Notes under the pieces: generated by a model
What the model was told of the DNA's origin: nothing
The model's database searches: none
Seen by the model: only the letters and a program-made list of their open reading frames with translations
Position numbers and translations under genes: made by a program
Origin: Solibacillus isronensis
GTDB lineage: Bacteria > Bacillota > Bacilli > Bacillales_A > Planococcaceae
Length of the DNA: 64,000 nucleotides
Assembly (NCBI RefSeq): GCF_900168685.1
Contig: NZ_FVZN01000009.1
Location: forward strand, 62,001-126,000
Direction of reading: 5' to 3'
In this document: positions 1-10,663 of the stretch, piece after piece
Position numbering within the stretch: position 1 is the first letter of the stretch
Layout of the letters: each line of letters starts with the position of its first letter

Positions 1-1303
1 TAATAGCTGCTTTAATTGAAGCGGCATCAAAAGATTCTAAAGCTTCTAATTGAGTTTTAAATGAAGCCATAACAGCCGGCACAGTTTCACCAGCTAACAC
101 TTCGTTTGCTTCTTCATCATATGCAATTTCTTCTGTGAAAAATAGGCTCGATAATTCTACGATTTCTGCACCGAAGCTCATTTGTTCATGGTAAAGAGCG
201 ATTAAATCAGAAGCCCATGCTTGTTGCTCTTCAGATAGCTCTTCTGGAAGTAAGCCCGCTTTTTGCAAGTGTGGCAATGCTAAAGCAACTACCTCTTCAT
301 GAGACATTTTTTTAATATATTGGTTGTTCATCCATGTTAGTTTTGTTTTATCGAACATTGATGGTGATTTTGACAAACGCTTTTCATCAAACAGCTTTAC
401 AAATTCGTCATGTGAGAAGATTTCTTCTTCTCCCTCAGGTGACCAGCCAAGCAATGCAAAGAAGTTAAACATCGCTTCCGGTAAGTAGCCTAGGTCCTTG
501 TATTGTGTAACGAACTGAATGATTGACTCATCACGTTTTGATAATTTTTTGCGCTCTTCATTTACGATTAATGTCATATGTCCATATTGCGGATATTCCC
601 ATCCGAATGCGTCAAAGATCATCATTTGTTTTGGTGTGTTTGATAAATGCTCTTCCCCACGGAATACATGTGTAATTTCCATGAAGTGGTCATCCAGCAC
701 TACCGCATAATTGTAAGTTGGGATACCGTTTGCTTTTACAAGCACCCAGTCGCCGATATCTTTTGATTCGAAAGATACTTCGCCGCGAACTAAGTCAGTG
801 AACTGATACGTAACATTTTCAGGAACGCGCATACGAATTGTGTGCGGGATACCAGCAGCTTCTTTTTCAGCAACTTCCTCAGCTGTTAAATGACGGCATT
901 TCCCATCATATGCAGGTGCAGCAACACCTTGTGCTTTTTGTTTTTCGCGTGATGCTTCAAGCTCTTCTGAAGTACAGAAACATTTATAAGCTTGTCCGTT
1001 TTCCAGCATTTTTTCTGCATGCTCTTTATAAATATCAAGACGCTCCATTTGACGGTAAGGTGCATATGGGCCGCCGATATCAATTGACTCATCCGGCATG
1101 ATGCCTAACCAGCGTAAGTTATCAAGTTGAGAAGCTTCTCCACCCTCTACATTACGCTCAATATCTGTATCTTCAATACGTACTACAAAAGTACCGTTGT
1201 GATGTTTTGCATATAAATAGTTGAATAAAGCTGTACGTGCGCCACCGATATGTAAAAATCCTGTTGGCGATGGTGCATAACGAACGCGAACTGTTTTCGT
1301 CAT
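1..1303 (-). CDS. gltX: Glutamyl-tRNA synthetase, partial (C-terminus outside window)
   Basis: Class I aminoacyl-tRNA synthetase that charges tRNA-Glu, and tRNA-Gln where the amidotransferase route is used. The protein starts [15 protein letters not shown], with the HIGH-type signature HIGG at residues 18-21 and the KMSKS-type signature KLSKR near residue 252. Some 434 codons are present; the family runs to about 485-490, so roughly 50 C-terminal codons of the anticodon-binding region lie off the left edge. The ATG at 1303 has an AGGAGG-like site just upstream. It follows ispF in the same direction, as in Bacillus, but 330 bp away. Confidence 0.96.
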   Translation of the reverse strand, partial: MTKTVRVRYAPSPTGFLHIGGARTALFNYLYAKHHNGTFVVRIEDTDIERNVEGGEASQLDNLRWLGIMPDESIDIGGPYAPYRQMERLDIYKEHAEKMLENGQAYKCFCTSEELEASREKQKAQGVAAPAYDGKCRHLTAEEVAEKEAAGIPHTIRMRVPENVTYQFTDLVRGEVSFESKDIGDWVLVKANGIPTYNYAVVLDDHFMEITHVFRGEEHLSNTPKQMMIFDAFGWEYPQYGHMTLIVNEERKKLSKRDESIIQFVTQYKDLGYLPEAMFNFFALLGWSPEGEEEIFSHDEFVKLFDEKRLSKSPSMFDKTKLTWMNNQYIKKMSHEEVVALALPHLQKAGLLPEELSEEQQAWASDLIALYHEQMSFGAEIVELSSLFFTEEIAYDEEANEVLAGETVPAVMASFKTQLEALESFDAASIKAAI

Positions 1304-1464
1304 AAATATTGCCTCCTAATTTTAGCGTTAAAACGCTCGACCTTTTTCGCATATAAAAAAGTTTACTTTTATATGTATATAAACGGACATTATATTGTCC
1401 AATATCGGCACAATAGATGTCTTTTAAACTTTAACCATTCTACCACTGTAAGTTATTAAATTAA

Positions 1465-1630
1465 AGTAGCGTGTGCCGATTTTTGACACACGCCCTCATT
1501 TTTATCTCGCATTAACGGTTAGTTGGGTCAACACGATGTTGGTCACACAAGCGTTGTCACAGGATATGACGGTTTTAGCTTGTTTTCCTTCTACTCAGTG
1601 GAGATGAAGCTCCCCACTGATTGAAGCTTC
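1465..1630. repeat. Two-hairpin intergenic element, possible IS200/IS605-type relic
   Basis: The 330-bp gltX-ispF gap holds no gene. It contains a perfect 7-bp inverted repeat (GCGTGTG at 1469-1475, CACACGC at 1487-1493) and a second hairpin (CAGTGGAG...CTCCCCACTG, 1596-1619) that abuts the ispF stop codon at 1634. Between them lie short repeated motifs such as TTGGTCAC and TTGTCAC. Seen: the two stems and the higher GC content than the flanks. Inferred: a non-autonomous element with subterminal hairpins, or the right end/omega-RNA of an IS605-like element pointing towards ispF. Alternatively the first stem is a weak terminator for ispF. Confidence 0.35.
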
Positions 1631-1633
1631 ACT

Positions 1634-2110
1634 TTATACTTTAACTAAAAGAATTGTTGCCATTGCTGCAATTCCTTCTTCACGACCAACAAAACCTAAC
1701 TTCTCTGTTGTTGTCGCTTTTACATTTACTTGTGAAGGTTCGGCATTCAATAATTGTGCGATACGGTTTTGCATTTGTGAGATATATGGAGCCATTTTCG
1801 GACGCTGTGCCATAATCGTACAATCCACATTGCCTAATTTATATCCGCGCTCTTCTACCATCTTCCAAATATATTCAAGTAACTTCGCTGAATCGGCATC
1901 TTTCCACTCCGGGTCTGTATCCGGGAAGTGACGGCCAATATCCCCTTCACCAATTGCACCTAATGCCGCGTCTGTCACTGTATGTAAAAGTACATCGGCA
2001 TCCGAATGACCTACTAAGCCGCGCTCATGCGGAATTTTAATACCACCTAAAATTAATGGACGTCCTTCTGCAAATTCGTGAACGTCAAACCCTTGTCCAA
2101 TTCGAAACAT
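1634..2110 (-). CDS. ispF: 2-C-methyl-D-erythritol 2,4-cyclodiphosphate synthase
   Basis: MEP-pathway enzyme that cyclises CDP-ME 2-phosphate to MEcPP with release of CMP. The 158-residue length is normal. Metal ligands D9, H11 (FDVHEF) and H43 (in [10 protein letters not shown]) are present, as is the FPDTDPEWK segment. The N-terminus [11 protein letters not shown] is canonical, so the start is secure although the SD is poor; the nearest purine-rich GAAGGTGAAGG lies about 25 nt upstream. It sits 121 bp behind ispD on the same strand, and both feed isoprenoid synthesis. Confidence 0.96.
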   Translation of the reverse strand: MFRIGQGFDVHEFAEGRPLILGGIKIPHERGLVGHSDADVLLHTVTDAALGAIGEGDIGRHFPDTDPEWKDADSAKLLEYIWKMVEERGYKLGNVDCTIMAQRPKMAPYISQMQNRIAQLLNAEPSQVNVKATTTEKLGFVGREEGIAAMATILLVKV

Positions 2111-2231
2111 ATCGTTGCTAGCCTACAAAGTAAACTAGCCTTCACCTTCTTTCTGCTAATCTCATTATCATTAGTATAATCAACTTGTCCGGAAAAAGCC
2201 TCGCAAACCTATTTTCTTTTCAAGGTATCTT

Positions 2232-2912
2232 CTATTTTCGTTGTTTTAAAATAGCTTCCCCAAAAATCAGATCTTCCTGCGTTGTCATTTTTACATTTTC
2301 ATAACTGCATTCTACGATATGGATATCATGACCTAAACGTTCAACAAGCATCGCTTCATCCGTTCCTAAAAAACCTGCCTTTTCAGCTACGTCTTCAGCT
2401 TCTGCCAGTAAATCGTAACGGAACGCTTGCGGTGTTTGAACCATCCATAAAGATTCACGGTCAACAGTTTCTTTAATTAGACCGTTATGGACAACCTTCA
2501 TTGTATCCTTTGCACGAACCCCTGCAATAGCAGCACCTTTTTCATAAGCGACTTTTGCAAGTTCGGTAATCTTTGGAATCGTAATAAAAGGTCTTGCAGC
2601 ATCATGAACAAGGACAACATCCACTGCATTCATTTCTTTAATGCATGAATGCACTGAGTGTTGGCGTTCTTCACCACCTGTAGGCATACCTTTTACTTTT
2701 GCAATATTATACTTTACGATAAGCGACTGGATAAATGGACGTTCCTCATCTTTTACGGCGAGCCAAATTCCCGTACAGTTTTCATCTTGTTCAAAAACGA
2801 GAAGTGTATGAACTAAAATTGGTTTATCCGCTAAGTTTAAAAATAATTTATTTTGCCCGGCACCCATGCGCTTTCCACTTCCTGCTGCCGGTAAAACAAC
2901 TTCATAACGCAA
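2232..2912 (-). CDS. ispD: 2-C-methyl-D-erythritol 4-phosphate cytidylyltransferase
   Basis: Transfers CMP from CTP to MEP in the third step of the MEP pathway. The 226-residue protein shows the nucleotidyltransferase N-terminal loop LPAAGSGKRMG followed by K22 and later VHDAARPF. The start is a TTG at 2912 (product MRYEVVLPAAG), with AGGATGTGAAG upstream; no ATG fits the conserved N-terminus. It lies 13 bp after the yacL stop and is probably cotranscribed with yacL and ispF. Confidence 0.96.
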   Translation of the reverse strand: MRYEVVLPAAGSGKRMGAGQNKLFLNLADKPILVHTLLVFEQDENCTGIWLAVKDEERPFIQSLIVKYNIAKVKGMPTGGEERQHSVHSCIKEMNAVDVVLVHDAARPFITIPKITELAKVAYEKGAAIAGVRAKDTMKVVHNGLIKETVDRESLWMVQTPQAFRYDLLAEAEDVAEKAGFLGTDEAMLVERLGHDIHIVECSYENVKMTTQEDLIFGEAILKQRK

Positions 2913-2925
2913 AATGCTTCACATC

Positions 2926-3999
2926 CTAATCCTCTTTTGGCTTGGCAAAAATCATTCGCCCTGCCGATGTTTGAAGTACGCTCGTTACAGTAACTGTAAT
3001 CGCCTGGCCAATATAGCTTCGGCCGCCTTCTACTACAATCATTGTTCCGTCATCTAAATAGGCAACACCTTGATTGTGTTCTTTCCCGTCTTTAATGACA
3101 ACGACTTGCATATCTTCACCCGGAATAACGACCGGTTTCACCGCGTTTGCCAAATCATTAATATTCAATACTTGTACACGGTGCAGTTCACAAACTTTAT
3201 TTAAATTGAAATCATTCGTCAATATTTGAGCACTCATATTTTTTGCTAAGCGAACAAGCTTTAAGTCCACTTCAGACACATCTTCAAAATCCACTTCCGT
3301 AATAAGTACCTTCGAAGCACGTTCGTCCTGAAGACGTTTTAAAATATCGAGACCTCTGCGACCACGCGTACGCTTCAATGTATCAGATGAATCCGCAATA
3401 TGCTGGAGTTCTGTTAATACAAACTGAGGCACGACTAAAATCCCTTCAACAAAGCCTGTTGTAGAAATATCGGCAATACGCCCATCAATGATGACACTCG
3501 TATCCAGTAATTTGTACTGCTCCTGAACTTCCTTGACAGATCCGTCACTTTGACGCTTTTTCGTAGATTTCCCGGAAAAAATCTGCAATAGCTCATCCCG
3601 TTTACTGAAACCTAACCGGAAACCGAGATAGCCCAGAACAATGGATAAAATAGCAGGAACAACAGCGGTAATAACAGGAATGTTCATTTGATTGATTGCG
3701 ACACCGACCAATGTTGCTACACATAGTCCTACGATTAAACCGAGTGTACCAAACAGTAAATCCGCTGCAGGTAATTTAAATAATACTTCCTCTAACCAAG
3801 TAATTAATTTTACAAAGTAATCAGATAATGCAAACGATAAAACGAATAATAAAGCAGCACCTATCGCAACACTGAAGTATGGATTATTAAGCCAAGGATT
3901 GGATGATAAGTTCATGAATGCATATAAGGGCGGTAAGAAAATAAGGCCTAATGCTCCACCGATAAATAAAAATGCTACTTGAATTATTTTCTTCAACAT
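2926..3999 (-). CDS. yacL: PIN/TRAM-domain membrane protein YacL
   Basis: Four hydrophobic segments occupy about residues 1-130. A PIN nuclease-like domain follows, beginning LLDTSVIIDGRIADI, with further acidic residues in ILTNDFNLN, and then a C-terminal TRAM-like RNA-binding domain. Function in Bacillus is not established; the PIN fold suggests an RNase. ATG at 3999 is chosen because AGGAGG sits 8 nt upstream; an in-frame GTG nine bases further up overlaps that SD. In Bacillus disA precedes yacL, but here the upstream neighbour is a divergent transporter. Confidence 0.92.
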   Translation of the reverse strand: MLKKIIQVAFLFIGGALGLIFLPPLYAFMNLSSNPWLNNPYFSVAIGAALLFVLSFALSDYFVKLITWLEEVLFKLPAADLLFGTLGLIVGLCVATLVGVAINQMNIPVITAVVPAILSIVLGYLGFRLGFSKRDELLQIFSGKSTKKRQSDGSVKEVQEQYKLLDTSVIIDGRIADISTTGFVEGILVVPQFVLTELQHIADSSDTLKRTRGRRGLDILKRLQDERASKVLITEVDFEDVSEVDLKLVRLAKNMSAQILTNDFNLNKVCELHRVQVLNINDLANAVKPVVIPGEDMQVVVIKDGKEHNQGVAYLDDGTMIVVEGGRSYIGQAITVTVTSVLQTSAGRMIFAKPKED

Positions 4000-4283
4000 T
4001 TGTTTCACCTCCTGTTAATAATTATACATGTAAAGTTTCATTCATGCGAAGTCCAGGTACCAAAAGCAAGGGCAAATAATCAACAAAATGCAATTACATT
4101 CCAATATTAGGATTTTACCCATTTTTTAAGATTATTCCCTATTTTTTTAGTTAGATTTACGCGATATTAATTCAAAAATGACGTACCTCATTCTAATTTC
4201 CCACTACCGGTAGTTTAATCAAATTAATGCATATATTATTTTAGTATAATAGAAAATTTCAACTTAGAAGAGGTGAATACGTT
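4000..4283. other. Divergent intergenic region yacL / acetate transporter
   Basis: About 280 bp without a gene, AT-rich, between two divergent starts. TATAAT occurs at about 4246, roughly 38 bp upstream of the plus-strand TTG start, without a good -35 at 17 bp. There is no disA remnant readable in any frame. Confidence 0.5.
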
Positions 4284-4931
4284 TTGAATACTGCAAAAGA
4301 AGTAAAAATTTCTACTGCCGACCCGTCTGCAATTGGTTTATTCGGTTTGGCGATTGTAACATTTGTTGCTTCCACTCAAAAATTAGGCTGGACAGATGGC
4401 TTAGGTTTGGTTATTCCTTGGGCAATATTTTTAGGAGGTATTGCACAATTTTACGCACCTGTATTAGATTCAAAGCATAATAATACATTTGGTACGACGG
4501 CATTCGGCGCATATGGTTTGTTCTGGATGGGCGTAGGCATGAGCTGGTTCGTTCAAGCCGGTGTATTTGGTGCAACATTACAGGCATCTGCTGATACAAC
4601 CCAGCTCGGTGTTGTGTATTTAGGTTATTTAATCTTTACCCTATTTATGACGATTGGTACAGCTGAAACAAATAAAGTTCTATTCGCCATTTTCGTCATG
4701 ATCGACTTCTTATTTATCGGTCTGGCATTAAGCTCATTTGGAATTATGGAGCACGGCATGCATTTACTTGCAGCTTACTCTGAGTTAATCATTGCTCTTT
4801 TATCACTTTATGGTGCGGGGGCCAATGTATTGAACAAGCATTTCGGCTTCAACTTCCTGCCGATTGGAAAGCCTTTTGGCATTTTCACAAGAGAAGCATT
4901 TTTAAAGAAAGAAAAAACGGTAAAAGCATAA
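4284..4931 (+). CDS. Acetate uptake transporter, GPR1/FUN34/YaaH family
   Basis: A 215-residue protein with six predicted membrane helices and the N-terminal family signature-like DPSAIGLFG at about residues 13-21. Family members (SatP/YaaH) import acetate or succinate with protons. The start is TTG at 4284, with AGAAGAGGTG 10 nt upstream. It is a single-gene unit on the plus strand, closed by a strong terminator, inserted in the otherwise minus-strand radA-yacL block. Substrate is inferred from the family; the window's solute:Na+ symporter may handle related substrates. Confidence 0.88.
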   Translation: MNTAKEVKISTADPSAIGLFGLAIVTFVASTQKLGWTDGLGLVIPWAIFLGGIAQFYAPVLDSKHNNTFGTTAFGAYGLFWMGVGMSWFVQAGVFGATLQASADTTQLGVVYLGYLIFTLFMTIGTAETNKVLFAIFVMIDFLFIGLALSSFGIMEHGMHLLAAYSELIIALLSLYGAGANVLNKHFGFNFLPIGKPFGIFTREAFLKKEKTVKA

Positions 4932-4939
4932 TTATAAAT

Positions 4940-4977
4940 AGGCATGAAAAGTATTTTCACTTTTCATGCCTATTTTT
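4940..4977 (+). terminator. Intrinsic terminator after the acetate transporter
   Basis: Perfect stem AGGCATGAAAAGT / ACTTTTCATGCCT with a 6-nt loop, followed by ATTTTT. It also faces the end of the convergent radA gene at 5004. Confidence 0.85.
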
Positions 4978-5003
4978 AGATTGTATTACTAAAAACGTAT
5001 TTC

Positions 5004-6377
5004 CTATAAATTTTGGAAAGATTCTCGCAGTGCATCGCTGATTGTTTCGACGCCAACGACTTGAATGTCCGGTGGGAATTCCCAGCCACCAATATTTGAA
5101 GCTGGAATAAAGGCACGTTTAAATCCTAGCTTTGCCGCTTCCTGTACACGTTGTTCAATTCTCGAAACGCGTCGTACTTCGCCAGTTAACCCGACTTCCC
5201 CGATAAAGCAGTCTGTCGGACGTACTGTCTGGTCTTTAAAGCTTGAAACAATACTTGTTAATACAGCTAAATCAATCGCCGGTTCATCCAGCTTCACACC
5301 ACCCGCAACTTTAATATAAGCATCTTGTGCCTGAAGCATCATTCCCATGCGTTTTTCCAATACCGCCATTAAAAGCTGTACACGGTTTTGATCAACCCCC
5401 GTTGCCATACGCTTAGGATAATTGAAGCTCGTTGGTGTAACAAGAGACTGTATTTCTACCAAAATCGGACGTGTCCCTTCCATTGATGCAACGATCGTTG
5501 AACCTGGGGCACCTTGCGAACGTTCCTGTAAAAACAGCTCAGATGGATTCAATACTTCCTTTAACCCTCCATGGAGCATTTCAAAAATCGCTATTTCATT
5601 TGTAGAACCAAAACGGTTTTTCTGACTGCGTAAAATTCGGTGGTTATGATGACGTTCCCCTTCAAAGTAAAGCACCGTATCTACCATATGTTCTAAAATA
5701 CGCGGTCCGGCAATCTGCCCTTCTTTTGTAACATGACCAACAAGGAAAATAGCAATATTTTTCGTTTTTGCAATACGCATCAGTTCCGCTGTACATTCAC
5801 GCACTTGCGACACACTGCCTGGTGCACTTGTTACTTCCGGATGATGTACCGTTTGAATCGAATCGACAATAACAAATTTCGGTTGTACTTCATCAATTGT
5901 TTGATTTAAAAACTCCAGATTCGTTTCCGAATAAATATAAAGCTCCGGCGTATGTACACCTAAACGTTCAGCTCGCAGCTTCGTTTGACGTACAGATTCT
6001 TCACCGGAAATATATAAAACACGTTTTCCCTGATTGGAAAGAAGCGCCGATACTTGCAGTAGTAAAGTCGATTTCCCGATACCCGGATCACCGCCTATTA
6101 GTACTAGTGAACCTGGTACGATACCGCCTCCGAGTACACGGTTGAACTCATTCATTTCTGTAGCGATACGTGTTTCTTCCTGTACCTCCACATGAATAAT
6201 AGGTGTTGCCTTTGTAGCGGTTGTAGAATGCTGGAACGCACCGCGCGGACCTTTTGTGATGACTTCGACTTCTTCATTCATCGTATTCCACTCACCACAG
6301 CCAGGACAGCGCCCCATCCATTTTGCCGCTTCATAGCCACAGCTGCTACACATAAATTTAGACTTCTTTTTTGCCAT
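5004..6377 (-). CDS. radA: DNA repair protein RadA (Sms)
   Basis: RecA-like ATPase/branch-migration helicase used in recombinational repair. It has an N-terminal C4 zinc finger ([21 protein letters not shown] minus the last residue lies at about residues 10-29), Walker [11 protein letters not shown] near residue 97, the RadA-specific KNRFG motif, and a C-terminal Lon-protease-like domain. The length of 457 is normal. ATG at 6377 follows GAAGGAG with 8 nt spacing. It lies downstream of clpC in the conserved order but is separated from it by a strong clpC terminator, so it probably has its own promoter. Confidence 0.96.
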   Translation of the reverse strand: MAKKKSKFMCSSCGYEAAKWMGRCPGCGEWNTMNEEVEVITKGPRGAFQHSTTATKATPIIHVEVQEETRIATEMNEFNRVLGGGIVPGSLVLIGGDPGIGKSTLLLQVSALLSNQGKRVLYISGEESVRQTKLRAERLGVHTPELYIYSETNLEFLNQTIDEVQPKFVIVDSIQTVHHPEVTSAPGSVSQVRECTAELMRIAKTKNIAIFLVGHVTKEGQIAGPRILEHMVDTVLYFEGERHHNHRILRSQKNRFGSTNEIAIFEMLHGGLKEVLNPSELFLQERSQGAPGSTIVASMEGTRPILVEIQSLVTPTSFNYPKRMATGVDQNRVQLLMAVLEKRMGMMLQAQDAYIKVAGGVKLDEPAIDLAVLTSIVSSFKDQTVRPTDCFIGEVGLTGEVRRVSRIEQRVQEAAKLGFKRAFIPASNIGGWEFPPDIQVVGVETISDALRESFQNL

Positions 6378-6531
6378 TTTACTAGCTCCTTCGAATGTTT
6401 GTTCCTATAATTGTACACGAAACAAAATCGAATACCCACTAATCTGTCACGAAATTCATTTTAGGCTAGTGTTTCCCATAAAAATAATTTCTGTTTAGTT
6501 TGTATTCCCCGTTTTCTAACGACGAGAGTGC

Positions 6532-6573
6532 AAAAACAGACGAAGCAGGAATTACCCGCCTCGTCTGTTTTTG
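6532..6573 (-). terminator. Intrinsic terminator of the ctsR-mcsA-mcsB-clpC operon
   Basis: Minus-strand stem AACAGACGA...TCGTCTGTT with an extra GC-rich inner part, followed by TTTTTG. It begins immediately after the clpC stop codon (6574-6576). Confidence 0.85.
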
Positions 6574-9018
6574 TTAATTCGTTGCTACTTTTTCTTGTGT
6601 GCGTACGACAAACTCATCATCTGCATAGTCCAGTACGACTGTTTGCGTTTTATCCAATGTACCTTTTAACAGCTCTTCGGATAAGCGATCTTCCACATGT
6701 TTTTGTAATGCACGACGTAATGGACGCGCACCATATTGCGGATCATAGCCTTCTTCCGAAATTTTCTCAAGCGCTGCATCTGTAAGTTGCAGTTCGATAT
6801 CCTGCTCTTTCAGACGATTTGTTAAAGAGTTCGCCATTAATGATACGATTTCTTTTAAGTGATCCTTTTCTAATGAATGGAACACGATCATTTCATCAAT
6901 ACGGTTTAAGAACTCTGGACGGAACGCTTTTTTCAGTTCTTCCAGCATTGTGTTCTTCATGTCTTTGTCTTTCGATGCATTTACACCTGCACCGAATCCT
7001 ACATGCTTGCGGTATTTCAGAGCATCTGCCCCAACATTCGATGTCATAATGACTACTGTATTGCGGAAATCAACAACACGGCCTTTTGAGTCAGTTAAGC
7101 GGCCGTCTTCCAACACTTGTAATAAGATGTTGAATACATCCGGATGCGCTTTTTCGATTTCATCTAACAGTACAACCGAATATGGTTTGCGGCGGACTTT
7201 TTCTGTTAATTGACCACCATCGTCAAATCCTACATAGCCTGGAGGTGAACCGACTAAACGAGAAGTCGAGTGTTTCTCCATATACTCGGACATATCTACA
7301 CGGATCATCGCATCTTCATCACCGAACATTACTTCAGCAAGTGCTCGTGCTAGTTCCGTTTTACCTACACCTGTAGGTCCAAGGAAGATAAATGAACCGA
7401 TTGGACGTTTCGGATCTTTTAAACCTGCACGTGCACGGCGGATTGCACGAGAAATTGCCTCTACTGCTTCACCTTGACCAACTACACGTTTGTGTAATTC
7501 TTCTTCAAGGTTTAATAACTTCGCAGATTCTGCCTGTGCGATTTTCGAAACAGGAATTCCCGTCCACATTGCCACCACTTGTGCGATGTCGTCTACATAA
7601 ACTGTAGACTCTTCTTTGCCTTGTTTTTCTTTCCACTCTTTTTTCAGTTGTTCAAGCTCTTGTTTCAGCTTCTGCTCTGTATCACGCAATGCAGCTGCTT
7701 TTTCAAATTCCTGTCCTGAAACAGCGGCATTCTTTTCAGACTTGATGCCTTCCAGTTTATCTTCCAACTCTTTTAAGTTAGGTGGAACAGTATAAGAGCG
7801 TAAGCGCACTTTCGAACCAGCTTCATCAATTAAGTCAATTGCCTTATCCGGTAAGAAACGATCTGAAATGTAGCGATCCGATAATTTTGCAGCCGCTTCT
7901 ACCGCTTCATCCGAAATTTTCACACGGTGATGTGCTTCATAGCGGTCACGTAAACCATTAATAATTTGGATTGTTTCTTCAACAGATGGCTCATCAACTT
8001 GGATTGGTTGGAAACGACGCTCTAATGCCGCGTCTTTTTCGATATATTTACGGTACTCATCCAATGTTGTCGCACCGATACATTGCAGTTCGCCACGTGC
8101 CAATGATGGTTTTAAAATATTCGACGCATCAATTGCACCTTCAGCGCCACCTGCACCGATCAATGTATGAAGCTCATCGATGAATAAAATAATATTGCCA
8201 GCCTGGCGAATTTCATCCATCACTTTTTTCAGACGGTCTTCAAATTCCCCACGATATTTCGTACCTGCAACAACTGTACCCATATCAAGCGTCATTACAC
8301 GTTTATCGCGCAGTGTTTCCGGTACTTCGTTATTGATAATTTGCTGTGCCAAGCCTTCTGCAATAGCCGTTTTACCGACACCAGGTTCCCCGATCAGTAC
8401 CGGGTTGTTTTTTGTACGGCGTGACAGTACTTCTACAACACGTGTAATTTCTTTTGAGCGGCCGATAACCGGGTCAAGTGAGCCTTCACGCGCTACCGCT
8501 GTTAAATCGCGGGCTAGACTATCAAGTGTTGGTGTATTTACTGTTTGTGTCATGCTGGAATTACCGCTATTGTTTGAATCGTTATTGCCTAATAGCAGTA
8601 AGACTTGTTGGCGTGCTTTATTGATGCTTACACCTGTATTCGCCAATACACGGGCAGCAACCCCTTCACCTTCACGAATTAAAGCTAATAAAATATGCTC
8701 TGTTCCGACATATGCATGCCCTAACTTACGTGATTCATCCAATGAAAGTTCGATTACCTTTTTAGCTCGTGGTGTGTAATGTACGATTGGGCCTACATCT
8801 TCAGTTCCTTTTCCAACGAGTTCTTCAATGCCAGTTTCAATCATTTGAGGGCTAATATTAATTGCTTCCAAAGCTTTAGCGGCAATTCCGCCACCTTCAC
8901 GAATTAAGCCAAGTAAAATATGTTCAGTTCCGATTTCTTTATGCTTAAGACGAATTGCCTCTTCTTGAGCAAGTTGTAATACCTTCTGAGCACGTTGTGT
9001 GAATCGATTAAACATCAT
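6574..9018 (-). CDS. clpC: ATP-dependent Clp protease ATP-binding subunit ClpC
   Basis: Class I HSP100 unfoldase that feeds ClpP and works with McsB-marked substrates. It is 814 residues long. Domains in order: two Clp-N repeats (about 1-145), AAA-1 with Walker A GEPGVGKT (about 207), a UVR-containing coiled middle domain (about 415-470), and AAA-2 with GPTGVGKTE (about 545) plus the C-terminal D2-small domain. Its ATG overlaps the mcsB stop (ATGA, 9015-9018), with AGGAGAGG upstream. A second ATG follows directly. It is the last gene of the CtsR-controlled operon. Confidence 0.97.
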   Translation of the reverse strand: MMFNRFTQRAQKVLQLAQEEAIRLKHKEIGTEHILLGLIREGGGIAAKALEAINISPQMIETGIEELVGKGTEDVGPIVHYTPRAKKVIELSLDESRKLGHAYVGTEHILLALIREGEGVAARVLANTGVSINKARQQVLLLLGNNDSNNSGNSSMTQTVNTPTLDSLARDLTAVAREGSLDPVIGRSKEITRVVEVLSRRTKNNPVLIGEPGVGKTAIAEGLAQQIINNEVPETLRDKRVMTLDMGTVVAGTKYRGEFEDRLKKVMDEIRQAGNIILFIDELHTLIGAGGAEGAIDASNILKPSLARGELQCIGATTLDEYRKYIEKDAALERRFQPIQVDEPSVEETIQIINGLRDRYEAHHRVKISDEAVEAAAKLSDRYISDRFLPDKAIDLIDEAGSKVRLRSYTVPPNLKELEDKLEGIKSEKNAAVSGQEFEKAAALRDTEQKLKQELEQLKKEWKEKQGKEESTVYVDDIAQVVAMWTGIPVSKIAQAESAKLLNLEEELHKRVVGQGEAVEAISRAIRRARAGLKDPKRPIGSFIFLGPTGVGKTELARALAEVMFGDEDAMIRVDMSEYMEKHSTSRLVGSPPGYVGFDDGGQLTEKVRRKPYSVVLLDEIEKAHPDVFNILLQVLEDGRLTDSKGRVVDFRNTVVIMTSNVGADALKYRKHVGFGAGVNASKDKDMKNTMLEELKKAFRPEFLNRIDEMIVFHSLEKDHLKEIVSLMANSLTNRLKEQDIELQLTDAALEKISEEGYDPQYGARPLRRALQKHVEDRLSEELLKGTLDKTQTVVLDYADDEFVVRTQEKVATN

Positions 9019-10112
9019 AGAAAATCCTCTCCTTTTTCCCCATTGTTTGTAGCTTCATCTTGCTCGTTTAACTTTTCTTGCAACAGCTTCGCACGATACA
9101 TATCGCGTTCTGCCGGTTGTAACGTAGTACCAATATATTGCTGAATGAGTCCAGGTTGCATAATAAGCATGCATTCATTTAGTTTACGCTGTGAAATTGC
9201 TTCTAATAATCCTAAACTTACCCCAAGACGCACATTTGATAAACAGCTTGCCGCTTCTTCACTCGTTAAAATTTTTGCATACTTCAATGTACCAAGCGAA
9301 CGGCTTAAGCGGTCTTCCAACATCGAGGGAGCACGCATCAGCAAATTTTTGCGGGCAAGTTCTTCTTTTTTGATTACTTGCTCTACAACATCCTGAAGCT
9401 CCTGCAAAATCATTTCTTCTGATTTACCTAATGTGATCTGGTTAGATATTTGATAAATATTCCCTAAATTTTCACTGCCTTCCCCATATATTCCCCTCAC
9501 AACCATTCCTAATCTTGTCATCATCTGAATTAATGGATTCATCTGTTTCATCATTGTGAGTGCTGGTAAATGGAGCATGACAGAAGCTCGAAGTCCTGTT
9601 CCGACATTTGTTGGGCAACTTGTCAAATAACCATAGCGGTCTTCATATGCATACGCGATTGACTTACTTAAGTAGCGGTCAATATTGCGAGCCTTATCAA
9701 ATGCTTCTTTTAAATTCATCCCTTGAGTAAGACTCTGTATGCGAATATGATCCTCTTCATTTACTAATATGCTAATGGATTCATCTTTTGTTAAAAAAAA
9801 TGATCCAATTTTTTTTCTTCGTGCCAAATTCGGGCTGATCAAATGCTTCTCCACTAAAATTTGGCGTTGTAAAACCGGCATATCTTTTATTTGGAAATAG
9901 GAAAACTGATATGGGTTGTTATCCGAAGCTAATAATGACTTCATCATTTTTTCTTCAATTATTTGTGCTTCCTGTTCTGTAAAACTTATCGGAAATCGAG
10001 TATTGGCAATATTACGAGCAAGCCGAATGCGCGTGCTAATGACGATATCGGAATCGCTTTCGTGTTGCATCCAGCTGGGACTGGCATTCGTTAAAAAATG
10101 CTCGATGTTCAT
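9015..10112 (-). CDS. mcsB: Protein-arginine kinase McsB
   Basis: Phosphagen-kinase-fold enzyme that phosphorylates arginines, tagging proteins such as CtsR for ClpCP. The 365-residue protein has [10 protein letters not shown] near residue 25 and [19 protein letters not shown], the guanidino-kinase active-site loop. The start overlaps the mcsA stop by four bases, with GGTGAGGGG upstream, and its stop overlaps the clpC start, indicating tight translational coupling. McsA is its activator. Confidence 0.96.
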   Translation of the reverse strand: MNIEHFLTNASPSWMQHESDSDIVISTRIRLARNIANTRFPISFTEQEAQIIEEKMMKSLLASDNNPYQFSYFQIKDMPVLQRQILVEKHLISPNLARRKKIGSFFLTKDESISILVNEEDHIRIQSLTQGMNLKEAFDKARNIDRYLSKSIAYAYEDRYGYLTSCPTNVGTGLRASVMLHLPALTMMKQMNPLIQMMTRLGMVVRGIYGEGSENLGNIYQISNQITLGKSEEMILQELQDVVEQVIKKEELARKNLLMRAPSMLEDRLSRSLGTLKYAKILTSEEAASCLSNVRLGVSLGLLEAISQRKLNECMLIMQPGLIQQYIGTTLQPAERDMYRAKLLQEKLNEQDEATNNGEKGEDFL

Positions 10113-10651
10113 GCGTTCCCCTCACCTTCCTGTTTTATTTTACTTTCCAATTCCCTTACTTCATCACGTATGGAAGCTGCATCTTCAAAACGCTCTTCCG
10201 CAATAGCTTGCTGCAGTGATGAACGGAGCTCTTGGATTTGTTGTTCTACTTTTTCTTTTGAAGGTCCTTCTTCCACATACCCTACATGCTGAGTACCTGC
10301 CTGAAGACGTTCAAGTAGCTGTGGTAATTGCTCGCTAAATGTTTCGTAACATTGACCGCATCCAAATTTTCCTTGCTTTAAAAACTGTCGGTACGTAAAC
10401 CCACAGGAAGGACAGGATTTTGGGCTGTTTGTATTAGTTGTCGTACTTTCTTTCTTTGCATTCACAGGTACAAAATTGAACCAATTTGAAATAAGCTGCT
10501 GAAGAGATGCAGGCTCTTCATTTACGTCAAATTGAAATGGATGAAATTGAGTGGCACATACTTCACAGTAGTGACGCTCTACTTTTTGACCATTGTGAAC
10601 TTGAGTAACGGTAACATTGGCATGACGCTGTTTACAATGCTCACATATCAT
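10109..10651 (-). CDS. mcsA: McsB activator McsA (zinc-finger/UVR protein)
   Basis: Adaptor required for McsB kinase activity. The 180-residue protein has CxxC pairs at the N-terminus (CEHC, CEVC) and in the middle (CPSC, CGQC), typical of zinc binding, and a C-terminal UVR domain (roughly residues 135-175: EEGPSKEKVEQQIQELRSS). The ATG at 10651 has AGAGGTGG upstream. It lies 12 bp after ctsR and overlaps mcsB by four bases. Confidence 0.95.
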   Translation of the reverse strand: MICEHCKQRHANVTVTQVHNGQKVERHYCEVCATQFHPFQFDVNEEPASLQQLISNWFNFVPVNAKKESTTTNTNSPKSCPSCGFTYRQFLKQGKFGCGQCYETFSEQLPQLLERLQAGTQHVGYVEEGPSKEKVEQQIQELRSSLQQAIAEERFEDAASIRDEVRELESKIKQEGEGNA

Positions 10652-10663
10652 AATAATCCACCT

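Noticed and set aside
8180-8779. 199-codon plus-strand ORF
   Set aside because: Antisense shadow of the highly conserved clpC gene.
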